A DNA stretch of 64,000 nt from Dehalococcoidia bacterium (lineage in GTDB: Bacteria; Chloroflexota; Dehalococcoidia; UBA3495), in NCBI GenBank assembly GCA_030753265.1, contig JASMCQ010000035.1, positions 1 to 64,000 on the forward strand, given 5' to 3'. The notes under the pieces were generated by a model. It searched no databases and was not told the DNA's origin. It saw nothing but the letters and a program-made list of their open reading frames with translations. This document shows, piece after piece, positions 52,982 through 63,355 of the stretch. Each line of letters begins with the position of its first letter. Position 1 is the stretch's first letter. Position numbers and translations under genes: made by a program.

Positions 52982-54358
52982 TCACGACGCCAGCGTGGTT
53001 ACCGAATCTCCGGCAAGGCCGACCAGCCGCGCCGGAGCGATCGTGTTGCGCAGGTCCCTCCGGTCTTCGGTACTGACCCGGATGTAGTTATCCGTCAGTC
53101 CGCTCCATATCGGTACGGCACCGCTTTCCCGCGCCACTTCCCACAGCACGGGCCGGGTCTGCCCCAGTTGTTTATGACGAAAGGCCTCGAAACCCCCGGC
53201 CGCGACCTCGAGCATTTCCGCGGTCCGGGCCTTCTTCACGAGGTCCGGGACGTTCACGGCAAGGTAGGCGGCGCTGGTCCCCGGTCTGGAGGAGTAAGGG
53301 AAGATGTGCATGTCACTGAACTGCATGGATTGGGCGAAGCTATGGCTCTCGCGGAACTCGCTATCTCCTTCACCGGGAAACCCCACGATCAGGTCGGTGG
53401 TGATTCCGGCGTCGGGGACCTCCTGCCGGACCAACTCCACGGTGCGGGCGAAGTGCTCCGTATCATAACGACGCCGCATCGCCGCCAATATTCGGTCGCT
53501 CCCGCTCTGCAACGGCACGTGGAAGTGGGGGCACAGACGGCGGTCCGCCCACAGCTTCAGCAGTTCCGGGGTGATCTCCTGGGCCTGCAGAGAAGAAACC
53601 CTGATGCGGGGCACGGCGCTCTCCGCCAGGATGCGCCGCAATAGATCAATGAGGCTGGCCCCGGCGATGTCGTAGCCGTAGGTCCCCAATTGGGTCCCGG
53701 TGAGGACGACCTCCCGGCAACCCTGGTCCACCCGGTGAATAATCTGCTGAACCACGGTGTCCGGAGGGACGCTGCGCTCGCGTCCCCGCACTTTGGGCAC
53801 GATGCAATAGGCGCAGACCTGGCCGCACCCCTCTTGGATCTTGATCATCGCCCGGCTGCGCCCGGAGGCGGACCGAACGGTGTCGGCTTCGAGTTGGTCC
53901 CGTTCCTCCCCGGCAGGCCTCGCCTCCGGGGGATCCTGGGAAGGTTCGCTCCGCGAGCCGCCGCGACAGGCGAGGGTGGCGGTGACGGCCGAGACCAACT
54001 GGTCTTTCCGAGTGTTGCCTATCACCAGGATCGCCGGACCCAACCTCTCGAGGTCGTGGGCGGCCCGTTCGGCATAGCAACCGGTGGCGACGATGAGGGA
54101 CTTCTGGTTGTCGCGCCGGGCGGCCCGCAAGGCCTGTCGGGCTTTGGCGTCGGCCGTCGCGGTGACCGTGCAGGTGTTCAGCACCAAGACATCGGCGCCG
54201 GCCGGCCATTCGACGATCTGGTATCCGGCTTCAGCGAAATACCGGGCCAGCGTTTCACTGTCGGCCTGGTTCAATTTGCATCCGTGGGTGTGGATGGCCA
54301 CCGTGCCGCGATAGCCACCAGCCGCGGATCGCACCGCCGACGGATTAGTCTGGGTCAT
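52982..54358 (-). CDS. mtaB: tRNA (t6A37) C2-methylthiotransferase MtaB
   Basis: 458 residues. The N-terminal UPF0004 domain reads IHTHGCKLNQADSE with further Cys in LNTCTVT and ATGCYAE. The radical SAM motif is CGQVCAYCIVP. A C-terminal TRAM domain (GQTRPVLWE) ends it. HGCKLN distinguishes MtaB from MiaB and RimO. It makes ms2t6A in ANN-decoding tRNAs. Near residues 135-160 a Pro/Glu-rich insert (SEPSQDPPEARPAGEERDQ) separates the first two domains. The start overlaps the upstream PaREP1-like gene by 14 bases. Confidence 0.95.
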   Translation of the reverse strand: MTQTNPSAVRSAAGGYRGTVAIHTHGCKLNQADSETLARYFAEAGYQIVEWPAGADVLVLNTCTVTATADAKARQALRAARRDNQKSLIVATGCYAERAAHDLERLGPAILVIGNTRKDQLVSAVTATLACRGGSRSEPSQDPPEARPAGEERDQLEADTVRSASGRSRAMIKIQEGCGQVCAYCIVPKVRGRERSVPPDTVVQQIIHRVDQGCREVVLTGTQLGTYGYDIAGASLIDLLRRILAESAVPRIRVSSLQAQEITPELLKLWADRRLCPHFHVPLQSGSDRILAAMRRRYDTEHFARTVELVRQEVPDAGITTDLIVGFPGEGDSEFRESHSFAQSMQFSDMHIFPYSSRPGTSAAYLAVNVPDLVKKARTAEMLEVAAGGFEAFRHKQLGQTRPVLWEVARESGAVPIWSGLTDNYIRVSTEDRRDLRNTIAPARLVGLAGDSVTTLAS

Positions 54359-54737
54359 CCTGGGGTACCATCTCCCAAAGCCGCTCCACCGCCGAGCTGA
54401 TGTCTTCGAGTACCGGAACCAGGCGGTCCACCCGGTAACGCAGCTCTCGGACCCGCTCGACCCAGTCGGCGAAGGTACTCAAATGGGTGAACGCGTCCCG
54501 GATGCGCCGGTCCCGATGTTCCAGGCCCAGTTGGGTGGCGTACTCCCGCACCGCCTCTTGGCCCTCGATCTGTTCCGCCCGGCTCAGGGCCACCCCTTTC
54601 ACGGCCAGGGTAAGGCTGCCCCAAAGGAAGTCCTCGGTGCGCGACCAGCGGCCCCCACGCATCTCGTCGAACGCGCTATCCAGGTATTGGAAGCTCTGTC
54701 TGCGGTAGCGGCGGATTCGTTGGCGGTCCATGGCCAT
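54345..54737 (-). CDS. PaREP1/HEPN-like small helical protein
   Basis: 130 residues from Met at 54737 (54731 is an equal candidate). FQYLDSAFDEMRGGRWSRTEDFLWGSLTLAVKGVALSRA and the following helices resemble PaREP1-family HEPN-like proteins. HEPN proteins are often RNases, but the R-x4-6-H motif of active ones is not clear here (GLEHRDRRIRDAFTH is the nearest). It overlaps mtaB, so the two are co-transcribed. Confidence 0.6.
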   Translation of the reverse strand: MAMDRQRIRRYRRQSFQYLDSAFDEMRGGRWSRTEDFLWGSLTLAVKGVALSRAEQIEGQEAVREYATQLGLEHRDRRIRDAFTHLSTFADWVERVRELRYRVDRLVPVLEDISSAVERLWEMVPQDDPD

Positions 54738-54914
54738 TGCTTTTTCGTCTTCGCGGCGTCGGTGAGAGCCGGCTGCGGTATTTGCCACGCTGGACGTGGT
54801 GGCGTGCCAATTTATTCTAGCATGAGTTCACGGCTCCGGAGGGGAACCACTCGTTTATCTGCGTCCGCGCAACTACGAATCCGGGCCGGGACCAGGCCAA
54901 GGAGGGATCGCTCT

Positions 54915-56567
54915 TCATCGGGCCGGATGGCCGGATCCCGGAGGCGGAATTTGGAACGGCGGCAACAGGACGGGCAGGGGCACCTCGATGACCACCGGCC
55001 GCTGGGCGCGGAGGGCGCTGCGGAGGGCATCTCCCAGCTCCTGGTGGCCGGAGAGCTTCACCCCCTGTGCACCGTAAACCTCCGCCAGTTGGGAGAAACT
55101 GGGGTTGTGGAGCCTGGTCCCGATGGCCCGTCCGCCGAGGCGGTCCCGCTGCTCGCTGTAGGACGCGCCTAGGGCCCCGTTGTTGAACACCAGGGTGACG
55201 GCGTTAATCTCCTCCTGCACCGCGGTGGCCAGCTCGCTGGAGGCGTACCCGAACCCGCCGTCTCCGCTGGTGGCCACCACCTGCCGGTGAGGGTTGCCCA
55301 CCTTAGCTCCCAGAGCCGTGGGGAAGGCGTAGCCCAGGGTGGCGAAGTACCCCGAGGTGATGTAGGAGCGGGGCTTGAGGACCGGGAACGCCAGGTGGCT
55401 CCAATACCCGATCTCGGTGGTGCCGCTGATCAGGATGGCGTCGTCGTCCAGCTCCCGGCGGATGGTCTCTATGATCTCGACCTGCAAGGGAGCTATCTCC
55501 TTGATCTTCTGGTAAGAATCCTGCCGGATCGAGGTCAGTTCCCCGCCGGTCCACTGGCTGGACCCGGTGGCGCCTCCCAGCTCGTTCAGCAGCGCCTGCA
55601 GGGCCAGCCGTCCGTCGGCGGTTATGCCCACGGCCAGGGGTAGGTTGCGGCCCACCTCCTCGGGGTCGGCGTCGATTTGGATTAGCTTCTGATGGGGCTG
55701 AATGCCCCAGGGGAGCTTTGGCGCAAAGTGCATCCGGCTGCCCACGGCCAGGATCACGTCCGCTTGGGGCAGCACCTGGTGTCCGGGACCGTGGGCGTAA
55801 TAATAGGCGCCCAGGGACAGGGGGTTGTCTTCTGGAATGGCGCCTTTCCCCTGAGCCGTGGTGATTACCGGGGCATTCAGGGCCTGGGCCAGTTCCAAGA
55901 GTTCTGCCGAGAGGCCGGCCTCACGGGACCCGCCTCCGGCCCAGATCAGCGGACGCCGCGCTTCGGCCAGTAGCCGGGCAGCTTCCTTTATGTCCGGCGG
56001 CTCCGGGTGCTGCTTGGCAAAGACCTCCCGCTCCGGCAGCTCCGCCTCGGCGGTCGCCGGTAGGACGTCCCACGGTATCTCGATCTCCACCGGCCGCGGT
56101 CTCCCGGTTGACAGGTGCTGCATGGCGGTGTGGACCAGTCCGGGTATCTCTTCTACCCGGGAGGTGCGGGCACACCACTTGGTGATCTGCCGGAACACCT
56201 CCATCTGTTCCCCGATTTCGTGGAGGGCGCCCCGGTTTTCTCCCAGGTTGTAGCTTTCGATCTGGCCGCAGATCAGGAGCACCGGCGACGAGGTGGCGTA
56301 GGCGGTACCCAGTCCGGCGGTGGCGTTGAGGGCCCCCGGTCCGGGAACGACCAGGCCGACACCTGGCCGGCCGGTGGTGCGGGCGTAGCCGTCGGCCATG
56401 TAGGTAACCGATTGCTCGTGGCGCACCAGCACCAAGCGGATGGCAGGCTCGTCGTACAACGCGTCGAAGGCGTCCATTATCTGAACGCCGGGAAGGGCGA
56501 AGACCACGCCGACGCCCTCGCGGGCCAGTGAACGAATTAAAGCCTGGGCGCCGCTCATCATCGGCAT
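54915..56567 (-). CDS. Thiamine diphosphate-binding enzyme, acetolactate synthase-like
   Basis: 550 residues with three ThDP-enzyme domains. Catalytic Glu lies in VLVRHEQSVTYMADGYAR; the central domain has PLIWAGGGSREAG; the ThDP motif is ATSGDGGFGYASSELATAVQEEINAVTLVFNN. It is a paralogue of ilvB in this window but lacks a T-box and the ilvB-type C-terminus, so it may be an alpha-keto acid decarboxylase or carboligase rather than a biosynthetic ALS. It is divergent from the Fe-ADH-like gene, with 174 bases between starts. GAGGAGTGCC precedes the ATG. Confidence 0.88.
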   Translation of the reverse strand: MPMMSGAQALIRSLAREGVGVVFALPGVQIMDAFDALYDEPAIRLVLVRHEQSVTYMADGYARTTGRPGVGLVVPGPGALNATAGLGTAYATSSPVLLICGQIESYNLGENRGALHEIGEQMEVFRQITKWCARTSRVEEIPGLVHTAMQHLSTGRPRPVEIEIPWDVLPATAEAELPEREVFAKQHPEPPDIKEAARLLAEARRPLIWAGGGSREAGLSAELLELAQALNAPVITTAQGKGAIPEDNPLSLGAYYYAHGPGHQVLPQADVILAVGSRMHFAPKLPWGIQPHQKLIQIDADPEEVGRNLPLAVGITADGRLALQALLNELGGATGSSQWTGGELTSIRQDSYQKIKEIAPLQVEIIETIRRELDDDAILISGTTEIGYWSHLAFPVLKPRSYITSGYFATLGYAFPTALGAKVGNPHRQVVATSGDGGFGYASSELATAVQEEINAVTLVFNNGALGASYSEQRDRLGGRAIGTRLHNPSFSQLAEVYGAQGVKLSGHQELGDALRSALRAQRPVVIEVPLPVLLPPFQIPPPGSGHPAR

Positions 56568-56741
56568 GGCACTCCTCGGCGGGAACTGGTTATCAGGTTC
56601 GTTGAATCACCCAGGGAAGCTGCATCTCATGATAGACGAACGGCCTCGCCTGTCAACCGGACCCGAAGGCTGGTTGCCAAAAGGACGGGGGAATGGCAAC
56701 ATAAGTGCCAGACCAAGAACGCAACGCGGTGGGAGACGACT

Positions 56742-57947
56742 GTGCCAGGTCCGAACAGTTTTCGCATCTCAGGGTACTCGATTCGAGTCCATGCCGGGGA
56801 CGACGCCATCGCCCGGCTGAGCGATGAGGCGGATCGAGCCCGGGCCAAGCGGGTTTTCGTGGTGTGCGGCCAGTCGGTGGCTCACCGAACTGATTTGCTG
56901 AACCGGGTAAGAGACGTGCTGGGAGGCCGGCTGGCCGGCGTGTTCGACGGCGCCCAGACCGGCTCGCCCGTTCCCTCGGTGACGAAGGGCGCGGCCATGG
57001 CGGCTGAAGCCGGTGCGGACCTCATTGTCGCCGTGGGCGGAGGCAGCGCCGTCGTCACCGCCCGGGCCATCACCATCCTTCTCGCCGAAGGGGGCACGGC
57101 CCGCGACCACGCCACTAAGTACCCGCAAGGCCTGCCACCGGTCAGCCCGCGCCTGATGCAGCCAAAAATTCCCAATGTCCTGGTGTTGACCACTCCCACC
57201 ACGGCGGCAACCCGGGCGGGCACGGCGGTTATCGACCCGGAGACGGGACACCGGCTGGAATTGTTTGACCCCAAGACCCGCCCGGCCGCTTTGATATGGG
57301 ACACGAGGGCTCTGCTGACCGCGCCTCCTTCGCTCTGCGTGAGCGCCGCGGCCTCCTGCTACAGCGGAGTGGTGGGGGCCTTGCAATCCCGTGAGAGACT
57401 GAACCCGCTGGCCGGGGGGGACCTGGTTCAGGCGTTGCGGCTGCTCCAGGAGAACCTGCCGCTTGTGGCGCTGCGGCCGGACGCCGGGGAGGTGCGGCTC
57501 AACCTGTCCGCCGCCGCCTTCCTGTACAATCGTGCCGGAGACAGTGGCGCGGGCGGGAGCGCGGTTGGAGTGGTGAGCGCCATGGCCCACTCCCTGGATA
57601 CGCGCTACCCGGAGTGCGACCACGGTGCGGCCTACGCCATCCTCACGGCGCCGGGGATGCGGTTCAACCGGGATCACAACCTTGCCGGGCAAGCCCGGCT
57701 GGCCTCTGTAATGGGTGTGCGGCAGCATTCAATGGAAAACGATGCTGCCGCCAGAGCGGCCGCGGATGCCGTGGCCCAGACCTTCAACTCTCTCGGGTTG
57801 CCGGCTCGGCTAAGCCAGGTGGGAGTAGGCGAGGAAGGAGTGAAGCTGTTGGCGGAGGACACGATGACCGACTTCGCCTTGCACCGTAACGTCCGGCCGG
57901 TCAAAGAGGTCTCCGAGTTGGAGGAGCTGCTGCGGGAGATTTGGTGA
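56742..57947 (+). CDS. Iron-containing alcohol dehydrogenase-like protein with incomplete metal site
   Basis: 401 residues. The NAD-binding VAVGGGSAVVTARAI and the substrate-domain segment SAMAHSLDTRYPECDHGAAYAIL are typical of Fe-ADH (group III), the latter with two of the metal His. The other two ligands, Asp and His of D-A-L-x-H-A-I-E, fall in AAASCYSGVVGAL, where both are lost. Metal binding is therefore doubtful. GTG start after GGGAG. It is divergently paired with the ThDP enzyme, which could make its aldehyde substrate. Confidence 0.8.
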   Translation: MPGPNSFRISGYSIRVHAGDDAIARLSDEADRARAKRVFVVCGQSVAHRTDLLNRVRDVLGGRLAGVFDGAQTGSPVPSVTKGAAMAAEAGADLIVAVGGGSAVVTARAITILLAEGGTARDHATKYPQGLPPVSPRLMQPKIPNVLVLTTPTTAATRAGTAVIDPETGHRLELFDPKTRPAALIWDTRALLTAPPSLCVSAAASCYSGVVGALQSRERLNPLAGGDLVQALRLLQENLPLVALRPDAGEVRLNLSAAAFLYNRAGDSGAGGSAVGVVSAMAHSLDTRYPECDHGAAYAILTAPGMRFNRDHNLAGQARLASVMGVRQHSMENDAAARAAADAVAQTFNSLGLPARLSQVGVGEEGVKLLAEDTMTDFALHRNVRPVKEVSELEELLREIW

Positions 57948-58262
57948 GGGGCTTCCTTCCAAGAACCCGACCAAGAGGGAAAACGGGAACAGAGCGGGTA
58001 ACCGTAACCGATGACCGGCCTGGCGGCACGTTGACCGGGCGGCTTGGAGACCCTGGCCGCGAGCATGTCTGTGAAGAAACCGGGGACGAGGCCATATTGA
58101 TGTAGGACCGGGACGGACGAGTTATCGGCTTCGAGAAACCGCAAACTTCGATCCCAAACAGGGAACGATTGGCAGTAACCTTCGAAGCCGTGGGATGAGG
58201 GCCGTTAGATGCCCTTCAGTCGAGCAGATCTTCAGCAGTCTTGGCAAAAGGACGGTGATTCA
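57948..58262. other. Intergenic region upstream of fumC
   Basis: 315 bases. One inverted repeat is visible: CGGCTTCGA (58126-58134) with TCGAAGCCG (58182-58190), which would sit in the fumC leader or operator zone. No gene or known RNA is seen. A frame open from 58209 joins fumC but lacks a ribosome site. Confidence 0.4.
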
Positions 58263-59687
<1,425 letters not shown>

Positions 59688-59850
59688 ACCCTCCTCCGGC
59701 CGGACCCGCAGCACGGCCAATCCGATTACCGGAAGGGCGGCCCTGGCCTCCCGATCCTGGCCCATGCCGGGAAATGTCTGGGACCCTGCCGGGAACTTTC
59801 CGGCGACGCCGGGCGTCTTTGATGGAAAGATTAAAGACAGAGGTGGCCCC

Positions 59851-61038
59851 ATGATGAAGCTAATCGTTTTTCTCACTTTGGCCGTATCGATCTTCCTGAT
59901 GGCGTGCTCGGCGGGGGACGACCCACAAGCATCTGTTGGGTCGTTCGGGGAAGACTCCGCCGAGAACAAAGGAGGCGCTCGGGACGCCGACATGGCACTC
60001 CTTTCGGTGGCTTCGGCGCCCACGGCAGCGCCCGCGGCCACGGCGGCGCCCGGCGCTTCATTCGCTGCCCTGGCCGCGGGGGATGGCCGGGTATCCGGCG
60101 CCGCCCTGGAAACCGCCCAGAGGATGGTCATCTCGACGGCTTCTATTTCCATCGAGGTGGAGATGGTGCAAACCGCCATCGCCGAGGTGCGGGCCATCGC
60201 CGAGAGCCTTGGGGGGTTCGTGGAGCATCTGGACAGCTCCGGAGGGCCGGAGCGCCAGCGGGCCTCCATGACCGTTCGCGTTCCTCAGGCCCAGTTTGAA
60301 ACCGCGCTGGGGCGCATCGAAGTACTGGGCGAAGTGCAAAGCCGTAATGAGGGCGCTTAAGACGTATCGGAGCAGTTCATCGACTTGGAAGCTCGCCTGA
60401 AAAGCTCGCTGCGGGAGGAGCAGAGCCTGCTGTCTTTGCTGGGGAGAACTGGGACGGTGGGCGAAATCCTGACCATAGAACGGGAGTTGGCCAGGGTCCG
60501 GTCTGAGATCGAGCGATTCCAGGGCCAGCTCAATTTCCTGGAAAGGCGAGTGGACCTGGCTACCATATCAGTGTCGCTCTTCCCTCCGGATGAGGAAGTC
60601 TCCGAGGCTCCCTCGGCCGCCCTGGTGATCCGGGTATCGGATGTCGGCGCCGCCGTGGCGGAGGTCAAAGGCCTGATCGGCACCTATGAAGGAGTCGTGG
60701 AACGCGTCTTCCTGTCGCAGCGAAATGACCAGGAGGAGGCGACCCTCTCCCTCAAGGTGTTTGCCGGCGAGTTCCCGCAGGTAATGGACCTACTGGAAGC
60801 GCAGGGCGAGGTGAAGAGCAAGGAAGTGCAGGAGGGCAGAGTCCCGCCGGGCGGGACGCCAGAGCGTGCCAAGAAGCCCGACGCCAGGATAGACCTCTCT
60901 CTGGTTGAAAAGGATGAAGACTCGAACGACGCCCTGATAGTGATAATCATCGCGGCTATCGGCGGGGTTTGGCTGACAGCAATTCTGGGGGCCCTGGTCT
61001 TCTTGGGCAGCCGCGCGGCGCGACGCCGAGGAAACTGA
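59851..61038 (+). pseudogene. DUF4349 lipoprotein gene interrupted by an in-frame TAA
   Basis: The first segment (59851-60360) has a lipoprotein signal (LTLAVSIFLMACSAG, lipobox L-M-A-C), a low-complexity Ala/Pro linker and the start of the DUF4349 domain (MVISTASISIEVEMVQTAI). A TAA at 60358-60360 ends it. The next codon continues the same frame with DVSEQFIDLEARLKSSL, the expected next part of DUF4349, through a coiled coil to a C-terminal membrane helix (ALIVIIIAAIGGVWLTAILGALVFL) and basic end at 61038. A single base change explains the break. The rest shows no decay. Sequencing error or recent inactivation are both possible. Confidence 0.85.
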
Positions 61039-61086
61039 TTCCGGGGCACTGTTAAGGCGGTGCCGCTGGGAACCCACGAGAGGTTA

Positions 61087-61154
61087 GCCACGGAGGCACA
61101 GAGACACGGAGCTATTACGTCCTATTTATCTCTGTGCCTCCGTGGCTCTGTGGC
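61087..61154. repeat. Dispersed CACAGAG palindromic element, copy D
   Basis: GCCACGGAGGCACAGAGACAC pairs with CTCTGTGCCTCCGTGGC, and a second CTCTGTGGC follows. The core ATTACGTCCTATTTAT is the reversed core of copy B. Confidence 0.85.
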
Positions 61155-61276
61155 TTATCTAGTTCCAGGCACAGTTTTCGGCAGGCGCGGGCGGAAAAGG
61201 CTTGCCTCAAAACTGTCAATCCGAGTCGTCATGCCCCGGTGAGACGCCACCGGCAGACGGAAACACCTGATGCCCC

Positions 61277-61310
61277 CCTCTCCCACCGGGAGAGGGCTGG
61301 GGGTGAGGGG
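61277..61310. repeat. CTCTCCC/GGGAGAGG repeat unit, copy 2
   Basis: CCTCTCCCACCGGGAGAGG followed by a GGGGTGAGGGG tail, as at 15608-15639. It lies between copy D of the palindromic element and the end of ilvB. Together they fill the 280-base gap 61039-61319. Confidence 0.65.
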
Positions 61311-61319
61311 CGAATCCCT

Positions 61320-63020
61320 CTATTGAGGCCCGGTCCCGTTATGCTGCAGCGGGTTTTCCATGGTATCGCCCAAACCGCCGCCCGGCCGTACCATTGGGTA
61401 CACGTTGGCCGAGCCGTCGACGACGAATTCGATGAGGAAGGGGCCTTCGTGGGCTTGGGCCTGGCGGAGGGCAGGGAGGACATCCTCCTGCTCGTTTACG
61501 CGCACCGCGGGTACGCCGTAGGCCTCGGCCAGCTTGACATAATCGGGGCCGGTCAGTTCGGTCGCCTTGATATGCTTTTGAAAGAACAGCTCCTGCCACT
61601 GGCGGACCATTCCCAGGGACCCGTTATTGAACAACGCGATCTTGATCGGCAGATTCGCCTCGGTCGCCGTCGCCAGCTCTTGCGAGGTCATCTGAAACCC
61701 GCCATCGCCGGCGATACTCCAGACCGGCGCGCCGGGCCGGCCCGCTTGAGCGCCCAGGGCCGCCGGCAACTCGAATCCCATGGTGCCCTGGCCGCCCGAA
61801 GAGACGAAGGTGTTGGACTGATTGAAGTAGAGGAACTGGGCGGCCCACATCTGATGCTGGCCCACGCCGGTTACCACGACGGTCTCCGGGTTCTCCTGAA
61901 GGAGTTCGTTCAAGCTGGCCAGCACCTGCTGGGGTTGCAGGGTATCGGACTGGGGGATGGCCAGGCATGGATGATGGACCCTCTCGCCGTCGATGAAGTC
62001 CATCCACTCCTGCCGCTTGGCGTAGGTCACCAGGGGCAGCAGCTCCCGAAGCACCCCTTTGGCGTCGCCGACCAGAGGCACCTCCACCGGGACGTTCCGG
62101 CCGATTTGAGATGCTTCGATATCCAGGTGAATGATCCGGGCGTGGGGCGCGAAGGTGGAGGCCTTGCCGGTGACCCGGTCGTCGAAGCGCATCCCCAGGC
62201 CGACGATGAGGTCGGCCCGGTCCACCGCCATATTTGCCCAGTACATGCCGTGCATCCCCAGCATTCCCAGGCTCAAGGGATGATTTCCCGGGAAGCCGCC
62301 GAGGCCGAGAAGGGTGGTGATGACCGGGATGCCCGTGGTCTCCGCTAGGGCCTTGACCTCTTGGGAGGCGCCGGAAGCCATGACGCCGTGTCCGCTGATG
62401 ATGAGGGGCCGTTGGGCCTCGTTGATCAGCCGTGCCGCCCGCTGCACCGCCTCGAAGGTCTCCGGGGACAGGGAAGAAGAAGCCGGCTCGGCGACCTCGG
62501 GGAACTCGAACTCGGCTTCTTCAAGTTGAACATCCCGCGGTACATCGATCAACACGGGCCCCGGCCGTCCCTCCATCGCGGTGGCGAACGCCTCACGGAT
62601 GGTGGGCGCCAGGTCTTGGGTGGACAGCACCATGTAGCTCTTCTTGGTGCACGAAGCGGTGATCGAGCAGATGTCGCATTCCTGGAACGCCTCTGATCCC
62701 AGCGAAGTCCGGGCCACCTGGCCGGTGATGACCACCATGGGTATCGAGTCGGCTTTGGCACTCATGATCCCGGTGACCAGGTTGATGGCGCCGGGGCCGG
62801 AGGTGGCCATGCAAACGCCCACCTTGCCGGTCACGCGGGAGTAGCCGTCGGCGGCGTGGGCCGCGGCCTGTTCGTGACGAACCAGGATGTGCCGCAGCTG
62901 GGGATAACTCCAGAGGGCGTCGTAAAGGGGAAGGATAGCCCCTCCGGGATACCCGAAAACGACTTCAACGCCTTCCCGAAGAAGGCTCTCGCAGATGATT
63001 TCCGAACCTTTTAGTTTCAA
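61320..63020 (-). CDS. ilvB: Acetolactate synthase large (catalytic) subunit
   Basis: 566 residues. The N-terminus GSEIICESLLREGVEVVFGYPGGAILPLYD, the catalytic Glu in LVRHEQAAAHAADGYSR, the FAD-binding middle domain (LGMRFDDRVTGK) and ThDP motif SIAGDGGFQMTSQELATA followed by VRQWQELFF are diagnostic of biosynthetic ALS. It makes acetolactate and acetohydroxybutyrate for valine/leucine and isoleucine. The start is TTG at 63020 after AAGGGG. There is no ilvN or ilvC downstream. Expression is very probably controlled by the T-box leader at 63043-63320. Confidence 0.95.
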   Translation of the reverse strand: MKLKGSEIICESLLREGVEVVFGYPGGAILPLYDALWSYPQLRHILVRHEQAAAHAADGYSRVTGKVGVCMATSGPGAINLVTGIMSAKADSIPMVVITGQVARTSLGSEAFQECDICSITASCTKKSYMVLSTQDLAPTIREAFATAMEGRPGPVLIDVPRDVQLEEAEFEFPEVAEPASSSLSPETFEAVQRAARLINEAQRPLIISGHGVMASGASQEVKALAETTGIPVITTLLGLGGFPGNHPLSLGMLGMHGMYWANMAVDRADLIVGLGMRFDDRVTGKASTFAPHARIIHLDIEASQIGRNVPVEVPLVGDAKGVLRELLPLVTYAKRQEWMDFIDGERVHHPCLAIPQSDTLQPQQVLASLNELLQENPETVVVTGVGQHQMWAAQFLYFNQSNTFVSSGGQGTMGFELPAALGAQAGRPGAPVWSIAGDGGFQMTSQELATATEANLPIKIALFNNGSLGMVRQWQELFFQKHIKATELTGPDYVKLAEAYGVPAVRVNEQEDVLPALRQAQAHEGPFLIEFVVDGSANVYPMVRPGGGLGDTMENPLQHNGTGPQ

Positions 63021-63042
63021 AGCAGCCCCTTCTTAAGACAAC

Positions 63043-63320
63043 AAAAAAACCCGCCCCCTATAGGGACGGGATTTCTAAGCTCCCGCGGTACCACCCTATT
63101 TGCCCCGACATAGTCGAGACCTCTCAGTGAGGACACTAACATGCCCCGCCATCTCTAACGGGCGGCGACCCCGGCTCAGCTTACCTGCCTTTCCAGTTCA
63201 GGAAGGCCTCAGCTGGCGGCTCCGGAGGGATTTTCGAATAAGCTCGGCACACCTGCTCACACCGCACCAGGCTCGCTTTGCGCCTACCCTTATCTACTCG
63301 TCTCCATCACAGCTTCTAAC
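63043..63320 (-). promoter_or_regulatory. T-box riboswitch, isoleucine-type, upstream of ilvB
   Basis: On the minus strand the T-box sequence AGGGTGGTACCGCGGG occupies 63097-63082. An intrinsic terminator follows (stem 63071-63050, then seven T at 63049-63043). Stem I begins near GATGGAGACGAGTAGATA. By alignment with the glyQS leader, the specifier loop reads CGAAA-ATC-CCTCCGGAGC, putting the specifier codon ATC (Ile) at 63231-63229. Uncharged tRNA-Ile would stabilise the antiterminator and allow ilvB transcription. The specifier call is by eye. Confidence 0.93.
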
Positions 63321-63325
63321 TGCGT

Positions 63326-63355
63326 AAAGTACCACAAATAGTGCCTAGCTGTCAA
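63326..63355 (-). promoter_or_regulatory. Promoter of the T-box-ilvB transcript
   Basis: Minus-strand TTGACA (63355-63350), an 18-base spacer and TACTTT (63331-63326). The start would fall near 63319, directly before T-box stem I. The -35 lies beside the stop codon of the primase-like frame. Confidence 0.65.

Noticed and set aside
61134..62348. 404-codon open frame on the plus strand opposite ilvB
   Set aside because: It lies antisense to a clear ilvB with full motifs; composition (His/Gln/Arg/Gly-rich) is that of a GC-rich shadow frame and no ribosome site is present.
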